Positions 1 through 7,471 of a stretch of 36,938 nt of DNA are shown here, one piece after another. The DNA comes from a virus. The DNA lies in IMG/VR virus record IMGVR_UViG_3300025120_012093, positions 1 through 36,938 of that record; one strand, given 5' to 3'. The position numbers and the translations under genes were made by a program. Under the pieces are notes generated by a model, which made no database searches, had not been told where the DNA came from, and saw only the letters and a list, made by a program, of their open reading frames with translations. The first letter of the stretch is position 1. Each line of letters starts with the position of its first letter.

Positions 1-2
1 CA

Positions 3-242
3 ATACAAGAACAATTAACATCAGCAATACACAATGCTGTAGATAAGATTACAGAAGGTAATAGAGGTGTTATTGTTACTATAGTAGGAACACATAATTG
101 TGTTAGCTGTAGAGGAGTTAAACATCAAGGAGCAGCAATGGTTACAACTAAAGCTTCAGGTGTGTTTAGAGAAAATGACAATTTAGCTAGAAAAGAATTT
201 TTTGACAGCCTAAAGATTAACAACGGAGGGCATAATATATAA
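3..242 (+). CDS. folE: GTP cyclohydrolase I, C-terminal part (cut by window start)
   Basis: The reading frame is open from base 3 to the TAA at 240-242 and gives the last 79 residues of a protein whose start lies outside the window. The stretch THNCVSCRGV, followed by a TTKASGVF segment and ARKEFFDSL, matches the C-terminal half of GTP cyclohydrolase I, where the Cys of the HxCVxxRGV motif binds the catalytic zinc and the end resembles the family's NTRxEFLxxV. The enzyme turns GTP into 7,8-dihydroneopterin triphosphate, the first step of both folate and 7-deazaguanine (queuosine/preQ0) synthesis. Phage copies may serve thymidylate synthesis or DNA base modification; the window does not show which. 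A MazG-like gene follows after 3 bases. Confidence 0.85.
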   Translation: MQEQLTSAIHNAVDKITEGNRGVIVTIVGTHNCVSCRGVKHQGAAMVTTKASGVFRENDNLARKEFFDSLKINNGGHNI

Positions 243-245
243 GTT

Positions 246-896
246 ATGAATAGAAATAGATCACTAGATGAGTACCGACAAACTAAAGATACAGTATATC
301 AGGTACCTAAATATGATCCCCAAACTGGGGAAATAAATCCTTACTATAAGGAACTAACAGGAATGGATGTCAATCAAACACAATTAGATTTCTATCCTGA
401 AATGCAAACGGATGTTGATTTTGTAAACGAAGTAGAAGAATTCAATAGAACGTTTGGTAAACCTAATAATTATGAACCAACAATACCGGAAAAAAAAGAA
501 TGGCAATTCGTATACGACTTTATACTTGAAGAATTGGAAGAATATAGACAAGCTTGCGAAAACGGAGACATCGTGGAAGTTTTGGATGCTTTGTGTGATA
601 TTGCTTATGTTTCCCTTGGGAACGGCACCATGTTACATGGCCTTAAGGATAAGATATGGCCAGCCTATCAAGAAGTACAAGAATCAAATATGTCTAAGTC
701 TTGCCTCACTGAGAAAGAAGCAATGGAAACTGTCACCCTCCGTGCTAAAGAACAAGCTGAGCCATGTCATTTTGAACAGGTAGGAACTAGATTTGTTGTT
801 TATAGAACAAGAGATCGTAAAGTAATGAAATCAATAAATTACTTTAGGCCTAATTTAACTAAATTCTTTACACAAAAGGAATTAGATAATGTTTAA
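246..896 (+). CDS. MazG-like nucleotide pyrophosphohydrolase
   Basis: This 216-residue protein carries the all-alpha NTP pyrophosphatase signature: EELEEY at residues 95-100 and, about 12 residues on, EVLDALCDIAY at 111-121. This is the paired ExxE...ExxD arrangement that binds Mg2+ in MazG and dUTPase-2 type enzymes, which hydrolyse (d)NTPs to monophosphates and pyrophosphate. Residues 1-60 and the C-terminal 60 lie outside that core and I do not recognise them. The start follows AAGTT just after the folE stop, and the end overlaps the DNA polymerase start by 8 bases, so the genes are probably cotranscribed. A role in trimming host or modified nucleotides fits, but the substrate is unknown. 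It could equally be described as a PRA-PH-like domain. Confidence 0.8.
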   Translation: MNRNRSLDEYRQTKDTVYQVPKYDPQTGEINPYYKELTGMDVNQTQLDFYPEMQTDVDFVNEVEEFNRTFGKPNNYEPTIPEKKEWQFVYDFILEELEEYRQACENGDIVEVLDALCDIAYVSLGNGTMLHGLKDKIWPAYQEVQESNMSKSCLTEKEAMETVTLRAKEQAEPCHFEQVGTRFVVYRTRDRKVMKSINYFRPNLTKFFTQKELDNV

Positions 897-2655
897 AAAA
901 TGTTTTGCAAGAAAATCAGGTTTTAATTCTTTTAATATTGATTTATGGACAGATGAGGGCCATGAAAAAATTGAAAATTGGAGGAACCATGCTTATAAAG
1001 AATGTGATGAATCAAAGGCAACACATATAGGGTTAAAAAATGAACCTTTAATGAAGACTCTTGATTGGAATAATGAATCTGAGGGTATTCATTTTCATGA
1101 TATGCCTCCTTACCAAAAATTCTTAATTGAAAAATATGGTACTAATGATGAAACATCTACTACTCATAAAATATTATACTTTGATATTGAAACTGAAATG
1201 GGAGATGCCCTAACACCTGAATATATTAGGTCTGCTCCTAAAAAAGTAACATCTATTGCCTATTACGATGATATGGGGGATGAATGGGGTTGTCTTATTT
1301 TAGACCCAGATAATAAGATATCAAGTAAAAAATTTAAAAATAAAATAATTACATCTTGTAGTGATGAAAAAGAATTACTTAGTAAGTTTATAACTAAATG
1401 GAATGAAATTGAACCTGATATTATAGTAGGTTGGAATAGTGATTATTTTGATATTCCTTATTTAGTTCATAGATGTAATAAAATTTTAGGTAAAGATATT
1501 ACTAAATATTTCTCACCAATTGGGTATATTAGAGAAACACCTTGGTTAATAACTGAAAGAGGAGGACAATATTTACAGATATGTGGTGTACAATCATTAG
1601 ATTATATGCGTTTACACATTAAATTTTCGTGGGCCGATGAACCTTCAATGCGTCTGCAGGCTATAGGAGAAAAATACGTTAAACTCGGGAAAGTTGATTA
1701 TGAAGGAAATTTAGATAGATTATATGAAACTGACATTGATAAGTTTATTCAATACAATTTTCGTGATGTTGAAATATTAGTTGAACTTAATAAAAAGTTA
1801 GAATATATTTCTTTAGTAAAAAATCTATCTCATAAGGGTAAACATAATTATGAGGAAGTATATGCAAATACTAAAACACAAGATGGTGCTATATCTGCTT
1901 ACTTATTAGGTAAAGGAATAATCCCACCTAAAAAAGGTAAAATGCCCCCAAGGGATCCAAATGGTAATAAACCTTCATATGCAGGTGGTTATTTATTTTG
2001 CCCTAAAGCAGGAATATATAATAATATGTTTGATTTAGATTTCACTTCACTATATCCTACTATCATAATGACTGTAAATATAGGAAATGAAACTATGGTA
2101 GGTAGAGTTGATTTACCCTTTAATGAAAAAAAGGTTAATTATGAAGGTAAAGAAGTTTGGAATTGTAGATATGCCCTATCAGATTTAAAACAAATGGATT
2201 CAAATAAAGAATTAAGTATTATTAGTTATAAAAACAATAAGGATGGGATAACTCGCCCCTTAAAAGTTAAGGATTTAATACATCATATTGAAAAGAATAA
2301 ATGGACTATATCAGCAAATGGTGTTATGTTTAGTTCTAAAACTGAATCAGTATTATCAACTATTCTAAAAAAATGGTTTAATGAAAGGGTTATGTATAAG
2401 AACCAAATGAAAGAAGCTAAAAAATCAGGTAATAAAGAATTAGCAGCTCAACTTCATATGAAGCAATATACAATGAAGATTTTATTAAATAGTTTATATG
2501 GTGCTACTGCTCTTGGTGCTTTTAGATATGGAAATATTCTATTAGCAGAATCAATTACTTTAACAGGTCAAAGATTAATCCAAGACTCAGCTAAAGCCAT
2601 AAATGATTATTTTAATGATGTAATGGAAGATAAAATAAAATTAGAATTATGTTAA
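889..2655 (+). CDS. 43A: DNA polymerase family B, N-terminal fragment (exonuclease plus motifs A and B)
   Basis: This is the first half of a T4 gp43-like replicative polymerase. The 3'-5' exonuclease motifs are all present: Exo I DIE at 99-101, Exo II GWNSDYFD at 181-188 and Exo III YNFRD at 289-293. Polymerase motif A is DFTSLYP at 384-390, and motif B has K530 with NSLYG at 534-538. The protein stops at residue 588 before the second catalytic aspartate motif (C), which is carried by the gene at 2941. The two parts add up to 900 residues, close to the 898 of T4 gp43, so together they look like one enzyme in two chains. The last residues, after about 580, have no counterpart I recognise and may come from whatever split the gene. 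Split gp43 genes are known in some T4-type Aeromonas phages. Confidence 0.93.
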   Translation: MFKKCFARKSGFNSFNIDLWTDEGHEKIENWRNHAYKECDESKATHIGLKNEPLMKTLDWNNESEGIHFHDMPPYQKFLIEKYGTNDETSTTHKILYFDIETEMGDALTPEYIRSAPKKVTSIAYYDDMGDEWGCLILDPDNKISSKKFKNKIITSCSDEKELLSKFITKWNEIEPDIIVGWNSDYFDIPYLVHRCNKILGKDITKYFSPIGYIRETPWLITERGGQYLQICGVQSLDYMRLHIKFSWADEPSMRLQAIGEKYVKLGKVDYEGNLDRLYETDIDKFIQYNFRDVEILVELNKKLEYISLVKNLSHKGKHNYEEVYANTKTQDGAISAYLLGKGIIPPKKGKMPPRDPNGNKPSYAGGYLFCPKAGIYNNMFDLDFTSLYPTIIMTVNIGNETMVGRVDLPFNEKKVNYEGKEVWNCRYALSDLKQMDSNKELSIISYKNNKDGITRPLKVKDLIHHIEKNKWTISANGVMFSSKTESVLSTILKKWFNERVMYKNQMKEAKKSGNKELAAQLHMKQYTMKILLNSLYGATALGAFRYGNILLAESITLTGQRLIQDSAKAINDYFNDVMEDKIKLELC

Positions 2656-2909
2656 GTAAACAATCAATAAGGAAAGAACATACTATTTATTTAAATGATG
2701 TTCAAATGACTAAAGAAGAAATTCTAAAAATAGCAGAAGACTTTAATGAAAAAGAAGAACTTCATTTTAGAAAAATGCTAAAGCAAGGAGGGAAGCTTAA
2801 AGTTAGAAATTATGTATTTGATATAAAGAAATCAGAAAAACAATTAAGAAATAGTAAAGGTGAATGGGAAAAACCAGCAAAACCCCACAACCCAGACCAA
2901 TGGAATTAA
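2649..2909 (+). CDS. small ORF between the two DNA polymerase fragments, unknown
   Basis: An 86-residue, lysine- and glutamate-rich ORF starts inside the last codons of the first polymerase fragment (7-base overlap) in another frame and ends 31 bases before the second. I do not recognise it. There is no visible HNH, GIY-YIG or LAGLIDADG motif, so it is not an obvious homing endonuclease, and no intein splice-site residues are evident. It sits where mobile elements interrupt polymerase genes in other T4-type phages, so it may be the remnant of such an insertion, or an accessory peptide linking the two polymerase chains. Base composition matches the neighbours. Whether it is translated is uncertain. 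Confidence 0.5.
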   Translation: MLSKQSIRKEHTIYLNDVQMTKEEILKIAEDFNEKEELHFRKMLKQGGKLKVRNYVFDIKKSEKQLRNSKGEWEKPAKPHNPDQWN

Positions 2910-2940
2910 TTTTAAAGTACAACTTATACAATTCAATTAA

Positions 2941-3879
2941 ATGAAGCACTTAGAGGATACACCTGAATTTGTATGTGATAAAGAAAAAAATAATTATTGT
3001 GTCTATATAGATACTGATAGTAATTATTTCCATGCAGAACCTTTATTAAAGAAACTCCACCCTAATTTTGATAAAATGTCAAATGAAGAGAAGGATGATT
3101 TAACAGAAAAGTTAGCTATTGCAAGTCAAACTATGGTAGGTCCAATTTTAAAACAAATAACTAAACAATCATTTAATCAACATAATCCTGAAAATCAAAG
3201 AATTGACTTTAAAAATGAATGTGTATTAAGATCAGGTTATATTAGGGCTACTAGAAGGTATACACAATACATTACTAGAGAAGAAGGTATTAAAACTAAT
3301 AAGTTTGATATTAAAGGTTTAGAATTTAAAAAAGCTAACTTCCCACCTAAATTTGGTAAATTTTTTAAAGAATTAGTTTTAAGTTCTTTAGAGGGGGTTG
3401 ATAAGGAGATACTAGATGCTAAAGTAAAGAAATTTAGAACCGATATATTAGATGGAACTATCCCTTTATCAGATTTAGCTAACCCTACATCAGTAAAAAA
3501 GTTAAATAAATATACTGAACGTAAAGCGAGATCGGGAGAAATATTTTCTAAAATAGGTAAAGGCGCCCCTGCTGCAGTTAAGGCTACTATTATTTACAAT
3601 GATTTATTAAGATTTTGGAATCTACATAGAGTACATAGTGAAATAGCTCAAGGGGATAAAATTAAATGGATTTATTTAAAAACAAACCCATATAATATTG
3701 AAGCAATTGCTCTTTTAGAGTGGGATTACCCAGATAAAATGCGTACATTCATTGAGGAATATGCAGATAGAAAGAAAATTTTTGAAAGTGTATTATTAAA
3801 TAAATTAGAAGGTTTTTATAGTGATTTAGAATGGTCATTAAATTTAAACCCTTACCAACAAACATTTTTCAACTTATGA
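2941..3879 (+). CDS. 43B: DNA polymerase family B, C-terminal fragment (motif C, thumb)
   Basis: This 312-residue protein supplies the missing second half of the polymerase. YIDTDSNY at residues 22-29 is motif C, whose aspartates complete the two-metal active site together with motif A of the fragment at 889. The rest corresponds to the palm end and thumb. It ends in NPYQQTFFNL, which resembles a clamp-binding tail (Q followed by an aromatic pair), fitting the sliding clamp gene that starts within its stop codon (ATGA overlap). A TAA lies directly before the ATG, so this is the first possible start and the fragment cannot be read from the first part by simple readthrough. It probably assembles noncovalently with the N-terminal chain. 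Confidence 0.92.
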   Translation: MKHLEDTPEFVCDKEKNNYCVYIDTDSNYFHAEPLLKKLHPNFDKMSNEEKDDLTEKLAIASQTMVGPILKQITKQSFNQHNPENQRIDFKNECVLRSGYIRATRRYTQYITREEGIKTNKFDIKGLEFKKANFPPKFGKFFKELVLSSLEGVDKEILDAKVKKFRTDILDGTIPLSDLANPTSVKKLNKYTERKARSGEIFSKIGKGAPAAVKATIIYNDLLRFWNLHRVHSEIAQGDKIKWIYLKTNPYNIEAIALLEWDYPDKMRTFIEEYADRKKIFESVLLNKLEGFYSDLEWSLNLNPYQQTFFNL

Positions 3880-4610
3880 TAAATAAATTAGTTTTACAAA
3901 GTATTATAAATAAATACCATTTAGGTATAGTACAATCAGTTAATTGGAGTATTAAAAATAATACAGTACTAATTGATTTTATGGATCCTTCAAAAGAAGT
4001 TATTGGGAGTGTTGAACATACTGAATTTGAATTAGAAAATTGTGATTTATCTATTTTTGATACTAAAAAATTGCAAAATTTAATTTCTATTACTAATGGG
4101 GATTTAATAGTAGAATTAGAAAAAAACCATTTGATCCCAACAAAGCTAAAAATATCAGATCCAAATTTTAATCTAACATATAGGTTAGGAGATCCTTTAT
4201 TAATTGATAAAGTAGGTACAGTTAATATCCCTAAATGGGAAAATAGAATACCATTAGAAGTAGAGGATCTAGAAAACTTAATTAAAGCTAAGAATGCATT
4301 AAGAGAAGAAGATAATATGTTTGTAGAAACTGTTACGAATGATGATGGGGATAACGTATGTAGATTTGTATTTGGGGATGTTAAAGAATTTGACAGTAAA
4401 ATTACTTACCAACTGCCCGGTGAGATAACAGAACTGGGGGTTAAAATGCCATTTAACTCAGAATTATTTAAATCTATATTGTACGCTAATAAAGATATGG
4501 ATACTGGAGAAATCCATTTAACTAGTACGGGATTAATGAAACTTAATTTTACTTCTGAAAATACTACTAGTGAATATTTTATTGTAAGAAAAGTAGAAGA
4601 TGAATTTTAA
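3876..4610 (+). CDS. 45: sliding clamp (gp45-like processivity factor)
   Basis: A 244-residue protein in the position and of the size expected for a T4 gp45-type clamp (228 in T4), which forms a trimeric ring that tethers the polymerase to DNA and, in T4, also activates late transcription. Identification rests on the beta-rich sequence with alternating hydrophobic strands, the conserved C-terminal pattern (GLMKLNF followed by SEYFIV), the acidic nature, and the location between the polymerase and the clamp loader genes. I chose the ATG at 3876, which overlaps the polymerase stop as ATGA, instead of an in-frame ATG at 3831 that would overlap the polymerase by 49 bases. No catalytic motif is expected. 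Confidence 0.82.
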   Translation: MINKLVLQSIINKYHLGIVQSVNWSIKNNTVLIDFMDPSKEVIGSVEHTEFELENCDLSIFDTKKLQNLISITNGDLIVELEKNHLIPTKLKISDPNFNLTYRLGDPLLIDKVGTVNIPKWENRIPLEVEDLENLIKAKNALREEDNMFVETVTNDDGDNVCRFVFGDVKEFDSKITYQLPGEITELGVKMPFNSELFKSILYANKDMDTGEIHLTSTGLMKLNFTSENTTSEYFIVRKVEDEF

Positions 4611-4619
4611 AGATAATTT

Positions 4620-4654
4620 ATTGATTTTCCTTTCTTCTTATATATGTATTGATG
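4620..4654 (+). promoter_or_regulatory. possible promoter upstream of hsp20
   Basis: The gap after the clamp gene holds TTGATTTTCC at 4621-4630, a pyrimidine-rich stretch, and TATATATG near 4640. The spacing roughly fits a Bacteroidetes-type -33 TTG and -7 TAnnTTTG pair, but the match is loose and the region is very AT-rich. It would drive the chaperone genes. Confidence 0.3.
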
Positions 4655-4667
4655 CAAGCTTAGGATG
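4655..4667 (+). repeat. left arm of 13-bp inverted repeat flanking hsp20
   Basis: CAAGCTTAGGATG here is the exact reverse complement of CATCCTAAGCTTG at 5176-5188. The two arms bracket the hsp20 gene. In RNA they could pair to enclose the whole hsp20 message; in DNA they could mark the ends of an inserted cassette. The arm contains an in-frame ATG (4665), which I do not use as the hsp20 start. Confidence 0.8.
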
Positions 4668-4727
4668 CACAAACAGCTCACCAAATTGGGAGCCGAGTAT
4701 TATATTAAAAACATAAATTTTAGAATT

Positions 4728-5168
4728 ATGACACTATTACGAGAAATAGACCCTGGTCTAGCCAGACGATTACACACCCCTTTTGACATTCTTGTCAGAA
4801 ACTTTTTCGAAGCCGAAACCCCATTTAACCCTCTAACAACAGTAAAACTCAAACATCCAGTAGATGTTTATGAAGATCCTAAAGGACTTCATTTAGAACT
4901 AGCTTGTACTGGGTTAACTAAAAAGGATATTAATTTAGCTATTGAAGGAGACGTTTTAAGAATTAGTTATATTAACAAAAATGAACAACCACCAAACCGA
5001 GAATATTATTATTCAGGTATTGCTAAACGTTCATTTAATTTTGGTTATAAAGTAATTAATCGATTTAATTTATCAAAAGCCGATGCTAAGATGGAAAATG
5101 GATTACTAATAATATCAGTCCCTTTTTCTGAAGAAACAACCACCACAAAAACAATCACAATAAAATAA
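4728..5168 (+). CDS. hsp20: small heat shock protein, Hsp20 / alpha-crystallin family
   Basis: With the start at 4728 the product is 146 residues, normal for the family. The first 45 residues are a variable N-terminal arm ending near NFFEAETPFNP. Then comes an alpha-crystallin domain: a VDVYEDPKGLHLELACTGL segment, KKDINLAIEGDVLRI, and the typical late strand with KADAKMENGLLIISVPF, where the GLL dipeptide is characteristic. It ends in an ITIK tail. These proteins bind unfolding proteins without ATP. An upstream in-frame ATG at 4665 would add 21 residues but lies in the inverted repeat; MTLLREID at 4728 looks like a usual family start. GroES and GroEL follow, making a phage chaperone block. 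T4-type cyanophages also carry hsp20 genes. Confidence 0.88.
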   Translation: MTLLREIDPGLARRLHTPFDILVRNFFEAETPFNPLTTVKLKHPVDVYEDPKGLHLELACTGLTKKDINLAIEGDVLRISYINKNEQPPNREYYYSGIAKRSFNFGYKVINRFNLSKADAKMENGLLIISVPFSEETTTTKTITIK

Positions 5169-5175
5169 AAGAAGT

Positions 5176-5188
5176 CATCCTAAGCTTG
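5176..5188 (+). repeat. right arm of 13-bp inverted repeat flanking hsp20
   Basis: CATCCTAAGCTTG, exact reverse complement of the arm at 4655-4667. It lies 8 bases after the hsp20 stop and is followed by TTTTATTG and a run of T. Any hairpin formed would have a loop of more than 500 nt, so it is not a normal terminator. Confidence 0.8.
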
Positions 5189-5234
5189 TTTTATTGAATT
5201 TTTTTTATTATATTAACCCAAAAATAAATACGTT
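5189..5234 (+). promoter_or_regulatory. AT-rich leader of groES, possible promoter
   Basis: The interval has TTG followed by a T-run, then TATATTA and AATAAATACGTTATG. It could hold a promoter for groES-groEL, but nothing matches the TTCGTATATTTAC element seen elsewhere. The call is weak. Confidence 0.25.
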
Positions 5235-5552
5235 ATGAAATTAAAAGCACTATTTAATGCTGTTGTAGTAAAACCAATAGAATCCGAAGAAGAAACATTT
5301 GGAAATATTGTAGTTCCTGATCTTGGAAATGAAAAAAACCAACAAGGAGAAGTTATAGCAGTTGGACCAGGTTTAACAACTCAAATGGGTCATTTTGTCC
5401 CTACCCAAGTAAAAGAAGGAGATACTGTAGTATTACCCACAATGGGGTTTACGAAATTAAACTTTGAAGGTGAAGAATACCACATAGGACCTGAAAATCA
5501 AATTTTAGCAATAATTGCTAAAGAAGAAGAAGAAAAAGATTTACCATTTTAA
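5235..5552 (+). CDS. groES: GroES-like co-chaperonin
   Basis: This 105-residue protein has the Cpn10 layout: a starting beta strand KALFNAVVVKPIE, a mobile loop around residues 17-33 (ESEEETFGNIVVPDLG), the GEVIAVGPG turn that is a hallmark of the family, EGDTVVLPTMG, then an EGEEYHI strand and ENQILAII at the end. It is slightly longer than bacterial GroES (about 97) because of an acidic tail EEEEKDLPF. GroES caps the GroEL ring to enclose a folding chamber. The groEL gene starts 9 bases downstream, so the pair is cotranscribed. T4 carries only its own GroES analogue (gp31) and uses host GroEL; here both partners are phage-encoded. Confidence 0.93.
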   Translation: MKLKALFNAVVVKPIESEEETFGNIVVPDLGNEKNQQGEVIAVGPGLTTQMGHFVPTQVKEGDTVVLPTMGFTKLNFEGEEYHIGPENQILAIIAKEEEEKDLPF

Positions 5553-5561
5553 AAAAAAAAT

Positions 5562-7163
5562 ATGTCAAAAATTATTGAATTAGGAGAAAAAGGCAGAGCA
5601 AAATTAGTTAAAGGAATTGATATCCTAGCAGACTCTGTCGTTTGTACTTTAGGACCAAACGGTAGAAATGCTGTAATATCAACCCCAAATGAAAGTGTAA
5701 AATCCACAAAAGATGGAGTTACAGTAGCTAAAAGTATAAGCTTAAAAGATCCTGTTGAAGAAACAGGAGTGAAATTAGTAAAACAAGCAGCAATTAAAAC
5801 AGCAGATAAAGCCGGGGATGGTACAACAACTTCAACTTTATTAGCTAGAGAGATGATTCATGGAGGATTATCGGCTTTAAATGAAGGTAAAAATGCAGTC
5901 CAAATTAAAAGAGATATTGATAAATCAGTTAAACAAATTATTGATGAATTAAAAAATATTAGTGAAGATATTTCATCTGAAGACCAATTGGAACAAGTAG
6001 CAACTTTATCAGCTAATAATGACCCTGAAGTTGGAAAATTAATTGCATCCGCTATGAAAAAAGTAGGTAGAGATGGGATAGTCCACATTGAAGAGTCTAA
6101 ATCTGGAGAAACTTATTTAGAAACAGTTGAAGGTATGCAATTAGATAGAGGTTATAAATCTCATTTTTTTGTTACTGATAATGATAGTATGACTTGTCTT
6201 TTAAAGGATGCTTATATTTTAATTGCGGATCATAAATTTACTCAAGTAAAGGAATTATTACCAATTCTGGAGCAAGTATCAGCTACTGATAAATCATTAT
6301 TTATAATTGCTGAGGATATTGATAATGAAGCCTTAGCTACTTTAATTGTAAATAAAGCTAGAGGTACATTAAAAGTATGTGCTATAAAAGCTCCTGATTT
6401 TGGGGATAGAAGAAAATTAGTTTTAGAAGATATTGCAACATTAACTAATGGTGTAGTATTTGATAAAGATAAAGGAATGAAATTAGATAAGTTTAGTTGG
6501 GATTGGTTTGGAGAGGCTCGTGCTGTAACTGTATCAAAATCAAAAACAACAATAGTTGATGGTAAAGGTGGAGAAAAAGAAATTAATTCTAGAGTAGATA
6601 GTCTTCAAAGTCAAATCGATACTTCTAACTCACCTTTTGAAACTGAACAATTACAAAACCGTTTAGCTAAAATGGTAGGTGGAGTTTCTATTATTCATGT
6701 AGGTGGATTTAACGAAACCGAAATGAATGAGAAAAAAGATAGAGTTGATGATGCTTTAAATGCAACCCAAGCGGCTTTAAGTGAAGGAATAATTCCAGGT
6801 GGTGGGGTAGCATTATACAAATCAAGAAAAGTATTAGGTAACTTTACAACAAGTATAGGATCTGAAATTGTATATAATGCGTGTGCAAAACCATTCCAAC
6901 AAATACTATCAAATGCTGGATACAATAACTCAACAATAGATTCTCTTACAAAAGAATTAGATGGTGATGATTGGGCTGGATATGATATTAAACAAGATAA
7001 AATGGTAGATTTTAAAGAAAATGGAATAATTGATCCACTTAAAGTAACAAGAACAGCATTAGAAAATGCAGCTGCTGTAGCTGGTACTGTATTATTAACA
7101 GAATGTGTTGTTGTAGAAGAAGAATCAGAAAATAATCAACCACAATTAAACGGAATGTTCTAA
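5562..7163 (+). CDS. groEL: GroEL-like chaperonin
   Basis: A 533-residue full-length chaperonin. ATP site residues are kept: D51 in KDGVTVAK, the GDGTTT loop at 85-90, the RVDDALNATQAA segment holding the ATPase aspartate (D398 of E. coli GroEL) and the GGGVAL motif. The apical domain is present (residues about 185-370). The end of the equatorial domain reads GIIDPLKVTRTALENAA followed by LLTECVVVEEE, again standard. Differences from bacterial GroEL are an unusual stretch around SWDWFGEARAVTV and the lack of the C-terminal GGM repeats (it ends NNQPQLNGMF). It forms the barrel that folds proteins with GroES. Complete GroEL genes are uncommon in phages, though known in some large ones. The next gene's ATG overlaps the stop (TAATG). 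Confidence 0.95.
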   Translation: MSKIIELGEKGRAKLVKGIDILADSVVCTLGPNGRNAVISTPNESVKSTKDGVTVAKSISLKDPVEETGVKLVKQAAIKTADKAGDGTTTSTLLAREMIHGGLSALNEGKNAVQIKRDIDKSVKQIIDELKNISEDISSEDQLEQVATLSANNDPEVGKLIASAMKKVGRDGIVHIEESKSGETYLETVEGMQLDRGYKSHFFVTDNDSMTCLLKDAYILIADHKFTQVKELLPILEQVSATDKSLFIIAEDIDNEALATLIVNKARGTLKVCAIKAPDFGDRRKLVLEDIATLTNGVVFDKDKGMKLDKFSWDWFGEARAVTVSKSKTTIVDGKGGEKEINSRVDSLQSQIDTSNSPFETEQLQNRLAKMVGGVSIIHVGGFNETEMNEKKDRVDDALNATQAALSEGIIPGGGVALYKSRKVLGNFTTSIGSEIVYNACAKPFQQILSNAGYNNSTIDSLTKELDGDDWAGYDIKQDKMVDFKENGIIDPLKVTRTALENAAAVAGTVLLTECVVVEEESENNQPQLNGMF

Positions 7164-7435
7164 TGAGTACTAAAACAGTTGAACATAATGAACTAATTGC
7201 CAAAAGAGTACCCCCTGGAGATCAGTGGGTGCTTGTTGGTGATCCTAAAAAAGAAGTATTTAAAACACTAACTGATACCTTAGAGGCGTTTCACCATCAA
7301 ACAAAATTTAAAGGTGAATACAGATTAGCTCCTTTAAATAGTAAACTATATGCTATTAAAACATCAGAAGAAGAAATAAGAATAGAAGAACCTAAAACAT
7401 TTTCTTTATATGGAGAGTTCCAACAGGGAATATAA
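7163..7435 (+). CDS. hypothetical protein following groEL
   Basis: A 90-residue protein I do not recognise. It starts on the last base of the groEL stop (TAATG), so it is translationally coupled to groEL. It is soluble-looking, with no membrane segment or metal motif, and has a VPPGDQWVLVGDPKK turn and several charged beta-type segments. The location suggests it is made with the chaperonins, but nothing shows that it works with them. Confidence 0.65.
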   Translation: MSTKTVEHNELIAKRVPPGDQWVLVGDPKKEVFKTLTDTLEAFHHQTKFKGEYRLAPLNSKLYAIKTSEEEIRIEEPKTFSLYGEFQQGI

Positions 7436-7439
7436 TTTG

Positions 7440-7471
7440 GATATTATAAAACAATTTCGTATATTTACGTT
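7440..7471 (+). promoter_or_regulatory. promoter of clamp loader gene, TTTCGTATATTTAC element
   Basis: TTTCGTATATTTAC at 7455-7468 ends only 3 bases before the ATG at 7472. The same element recurs at least six more times in front of genes in this window. TATATTTA fits the Bacteroidetes -7 box TAnnTTTG. If transcription begins about 5-8 bases after the box, the mRNA would start at or very near the start codon, making it leaderless or almost so. Confidence 0.65.

Noticed and set aside
454-783. Long + strand ORF in another frame of the MazG-like gene
   Set aside because: Lies wholly within the gene at 246-896, which has clear catalytic motifs; its own product has no motif.
2626-2943. Intein or group I intron in the polymerase gene
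   Set aside because: No Cys/Ser at a splice junction, no C-terminal HN motif, no homing nuclease motif and too short for a typical intein; recorded as an unexplained insert only.
5858-6925. Minus-strand ORFs opposite groEL (and others at 8680, 9179, 13758, 21984, 22828, 24128, 25725, 26667, 27340, 27967, 28994, 31929, 32324, 34742)
   Set aside because: All lie opposite well-supported + strand genes, have unnatural composition for this genome and lack the usual start leader.
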